The notes under the pieces were generated by a model, which was not told where the DNA came from, made no database searches, and saw nothing but the letters and a program-made list of their open reading frames with translations. Made by a program: the position numbers and the translations under genes. Shown here piece after piece: positions 4,498 to 6,768 of a stretch of DNA of 6,768 nucleotides. The DNA comes from an uncultured Flavobacterium sp. GTDB taxonomy: Bacteria > Bacteroidota > Bacteroidia > Flavobacteriales > Flavobacteriaceae. The stretch's first letter is position 1, and every line of letters begins with the position of its first letter. The stretch covers positions 1-6,768 of the forward strand of contig CAMFLD010000156.1 of NCBI GenBank assembly GCA_945957245.1. The letters are read 5' to 3'.

Positions 4498-6768
4498 TTA
4501 CTTTTTGAAAAAGGATAAAAATCTATCCAACAGAGATTTTTTTGTCCCCATGTCAGCATCATAGCCATAACCGTAACCGTAAGCATAACTGTACTTGTAG
4601 TTATAACCATAGGCTCCATAACCTTTGTAATTTGAACCCACATTATTGATTACATAAGCCATATTCTTAAGCTTGCCTTTATCACTAAGGTTAACTGAAA
4701 ACTCTAGGATTTTCTTAGGTGTATAATCGGCTCTCACAACATAGAGCGTAGTATCTACCAAGTGCGAAATTACAAGCGTATCGGTCACTAGTAATGTCGG
4801 TGGTGTATCAACGATTATAAAATCATATTCTTTTTTGGCTTCAGCTATTAATTTTTCCAAACGACCATTTGACAATAATTCGGCTGGGTTTGGCGGAATG
4901 GTTCCTGACAGTATGATATCCAAATTCTCATTATCAAGATATTTCTTGTTTATAGTAGTACGCCAATCAACTGAAACATCGTGTAGATAATCCTGAAGAC
5001 CTCTCTGATTCTTCTTAATATTCAGATAGTTATGCAATTGAGGATTTCTCATATCTGCTCCGATAAGCAATACTTTCTTGTTCATTATAGAGAATGAAAT
5101 GGACAAATTCAGAGCTGTAAATGTTTTCCCTTCCCCTTTTATGGTAGAAGTTATCATAATAGTCTGAGCTGATTCTTCATTTTGAAGTGGGAAAATATAA
5201 GTCAGGTTCGTTCTCAAAATCCTAAACGACTCCCCTAATATAGACCTGTCATTAATACCTGTAAGTCTGTTTTCTGTATTGATATGCGGAACCTCAGAAA
5301 GGATGATTTTGTTTCTTGTTAGTTTTATTATGTCTTCTTTGGTATGCAGTTTGTCATCTAAAAGGAATCCAATATACAAAATCGAGAAAGGAATCAACAA
5401 TCCAACAAGGATTGAAGCCAAATAATAAGTTCCCTTTTTAGGGGCCACCGGGCTTGAATTTGTCATAGCATAATCTACAACTTTTATCGATGATGAAGCA
5501 ATGGCTACATTGATTGCAGCTTCTTCTCTCTTTTGCAGAAGCAGTAAATATAGAGTTTCCTTAATATTTTGCTGTCTTTCAATACCTCTAAGTACTTTCT
5601 CGTTGTTTGGTATCGCACTAAACTTTTCTGAGGAAGTACTTTTGATATAATCATTTTTAGAAAGCGATACTTCAAGCTCTTTCTGATAAGCCTTTATAGA
5701 TTCGAAAATATTGGTTTTAAGTCCGGTTAATTTAGTATTTAATGCCTTAATAATAGGGTTGTTGGAACCACCACTTACCGCTTGACGGTCACGTTCCAAT
5801 ACAACAGCATTATAATCCGATATGAATTGGTTGATTCCGTTATTGGTAATTCCAATATTTGCCGGCAACAGTCCTAAATTCTTATCTGATCTTACTGTTT
5901 GCTCCAATACTTTTGATAAGGCAATTTGGGTTTCAACCTGGAAAACATCATTAGTGGCATCTACTTTCCCTTTTGTTGCAGTAACCGCATCATCGGTAAT
6001 AAATGTCAGCCCATTGTTGCGTTTATAGTTCGCTTTATTCGTTTCAACTGAATCCAATTGGCGTTCCAATGATTTGAACCTATCGTTTACGAAGTTAATG
6101 GTTCTTTCAGAAACCAACCTTCTGTCATTCAATCCGTCAGCATCAAACTGTTTGATGATTTCGTTCAGAATTACTTCAGATTTGTCTCTATTGGCTCCAA
6201 CTAATGACAATATAAGAATATCTGAATTTTTGTTACTGTTGGAAATACCTATACTATTGGCGAGTCCTGAAGCTACAGAACGAACAGAAGCGTGCACGAT
6301 AAGGAACTTTCTTCCACTTAGCGAACTGAGTTTTGTACCAACCTGTAACGATAGTCGGTAAGGGATGCCATTAAGATATTGAACTGAATTAAAAGGAAGT
6401 GTTTTAGAAGATGAACCTGAAGATTCGCTTACGATCCTGTATCCATCATTGGCAATTTCAATTTCAAACGAAATGGACTTATCATCCATTTCTGCAGAAG
6501 TATCAAGCCAGTCAATTGTAAACGGTCGGTTTTTCCAGATTTCAATATTATTCAAATAGCCAACATTATAGTATTGGTTATTCAAATTCAGGCTTTTACA
6601 AACCTGTTCCATCAATCTGTAGGATTTCAGGACTTCAATTTCATTATCAAGATTTACTTTGTTTTTACCTAATAAGGCAACCGGGCTGTTTGGGAGAATG
6701 ATACTGTTTTTTGTATCATCAATAATTTTGACTTTCCCTAAAGTTTTGTTAGTGTATTGAACTGCTTT
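4498..6768 (-). CDS. BY-kinase / Wzc-like polysaccharide co-polymerase (5' end beyond window)
   Basis: Inner-membrane polysaccharide chain-length or export regulator fused to a cytoplasmic tyrosine autokinase. 756 residues are visible (numbered from the right edge); there is no start codon in the window that fits. The ORF runs open through 6768, and the conserved Wzz-type segment LDNEIEVLKSYRLMEQV (40-56) lies before the first possible internal start near 6615. The missing N-terminus should be some tens of residues including the first membrane helix. Order of parts: Wzz-like periplasmic region (about 1-200), coiled-coil-rich stretch (about 210-425), second membrane helix (about 448-470), ExxRxxR oligomerisation motif (E513, R516, R519), Walker A STIKGEGKT (541-549), Walker A' LLIGADMR (567-574), Walker B FIIVDTPP (650-657), and a C-terminal cluster of 11 tyrosines (714-736) followed by a basic tail. 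The first Asp of the usual Walker A' DxD is Gly (570); the second, D572, is kept. The neighbouring convergent gene is the likely cognate phosphatase. Confidence 0.93.
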   Translation of the reverse strand, partial: KAVQYTNKTLGKVKIIDDTKNSIILPNSPVALLGKNKVNLDNEIEVLKSYRLMEQVCKSLNLNNQYYNVGYLNNIEIWKNRPFTIDWLDTSAEMDDKSISFEIEIANDGYRIVSESSGSSSKTLPFNSVQYLNGIPYRLSLQVGTKLSSLSGRKFLIVHASVRSVASGLANSIGISNSNKNSDILILSLVGANRDKSEVILNEIIKQFDADGLNDRRLVSERTINFVNDRFKSLERQLDSVETNKANYKRNNGLTFITDDAVTATKGKVDATNDVFQVETQIALSKVLEQTVRSDKNLGLLPANIGITNNGINQFISDYNAVVLERDRQAVSGGSNNPIIKALNTKLTGLKTNIFESIKAYQKELEVSLSKNDYIKSTSSEKFSAIPNNEKVLRGIERQQNIKETLYLLLLQKREEAAINVAIASSSIKVVDYAMTNSSPVAPKKGTYYLASILVGLLIPFSILYIGFLLDDKLHTKEDIIKLTRNKIILSEVPHINTENRLTGINDRSILGESFRILRTNLTYIFPLQNEESAQTIMITSTIKGEGKTFTALNLSISFSIMNKKVLLIGADMRNPQLHNYLNIKKNQRGLQDYLHDVSVDWRTTINKKYLDNENLDIILSGTIPPNPAELLSNGRLEKLIAEAKKEYDFIIVDTPPTLLVTDTLVISHLVDTTLYVVRADYTPKKILEFSVNLSDKGKLKNMAYVINNVGSNYKGYGAYGYNYKYSYAYGYGYGYDADMGTKKSLLDRFLSFFKK
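4561..4629 (-). repeat. Tyrosine-cluster coding repeat at the kinase C-terminus
   Basis: These 23 codons encode 11 tyrosines, mostly alternating with Gly, Ala, Ser, Lys or Asn (the pattern runs YKGYGAYGYNYKY, then SYAYGYGYGY). At DNA level it is an imperfect 6-bp periodic repeat (on the plus strand, GTA/ATA triplets alternating with ACC/AGC-type triplets). In BY-kinases this tail is the autophosphorylation site read by the partner phosphatase. The 6-bp periodicity could let the number of tyrosines vary between strains by slippage without a frameshift; that last point is inference. Confidence 0.85.

Noticed and set aside
4486..4516. Bidirectional terminator between the convergent genes
   Set aside because: Only a weak AT-only dyad (CTTTTTGAAAAAG at about 4501-4513) inside the kinase end is visible, with too small a loop and no GC-rich stem; not enough to call a terminator.
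5822..6361. Two plus-strand frames of 68 and 95 codons within the kinase gene
   Set aside because: They are antisense to the periplasmic part of the kinase with no motifs or promoter.
4498..6615. Kinase gene starting with TTG at 6613-6615
   Set aside because: The frame stays open to the window edge and the conserved Wzz segment (LDNEIEVLKSY) lies upstream of this codon, so the true start is beyond 6768.

Overview
The window looks like a surface-polysaccharide (O-antigen or capsule) locus from a member of the Bacteroidota, most likely a flavobacterium. The evidence is AT-rich DNA, almost no classical Shine-Dalgarno sequences, TAnnTTTG-type promoter elements in the one real intergenic region, and protein sequences of a Flavobacterium-like style. 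The organism call is inferred from sequence style and not from a marker gene.

Layout from left to right. Bases 1-47 are not genomic: they are the end of an Illumina P5 adapter, an 8-base i5 index, and the Nextera Read 1/Tn5 mosaic-end sequence, so genuine sequence starts at 48. From 48 to 3590 a tight minus-strand operon is transcribed right to left: wzm (ABC-2 permease), wzt (ATPase with a C-terminal glycan-binding domain), an FkbM-family methyltransferase, and a sugar N-formyltransferase of the VioF/FdtF type cut off by the adapter. Gaps between these genes are -1, 17 and 3 nt. Bases 3591-3741 form a divergent control region with a candidate promoter in each direction and a perfect 7-bp inverted repeat overlapping the rightward -33 element. 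From 3742 to 4485 on the plus strand is a CpsB/YwqE-type PHP-family tyrosine phosphatase with a TTG start. Twelve bases further on, tail to tail on the minus strand, is a BY-kinase/Wzc-type polysaccharide co-polymerase (4498 to beyond 6768). It is open at the right edge and ends in an 11-tyrosine cluster.

How the genes fit together. The formyltransferase would make an N-formylated amino sugar (probably dTDP-Qui4NFo or a close relative) as a building block. The FkbM enzyme would O-methylate the glycan or a sugar. Wzm/Wzt would export the lipid-linked chain across the inner membrane, with the Wzt C-terminal domain perhaps reading the chain end. The Wzc-like kinase and the YwqE-like phosphatase would set polymer length or export by cycling phosphorylation of the tyrosine cluster. 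ABC-type export parts and a Wzc-type co-polymerase usually belong to different assembly pathways, so their adjacency is worth noting. I see no clearly new system. The most important practical point is the adapter artefact, which produces a false protein tail.
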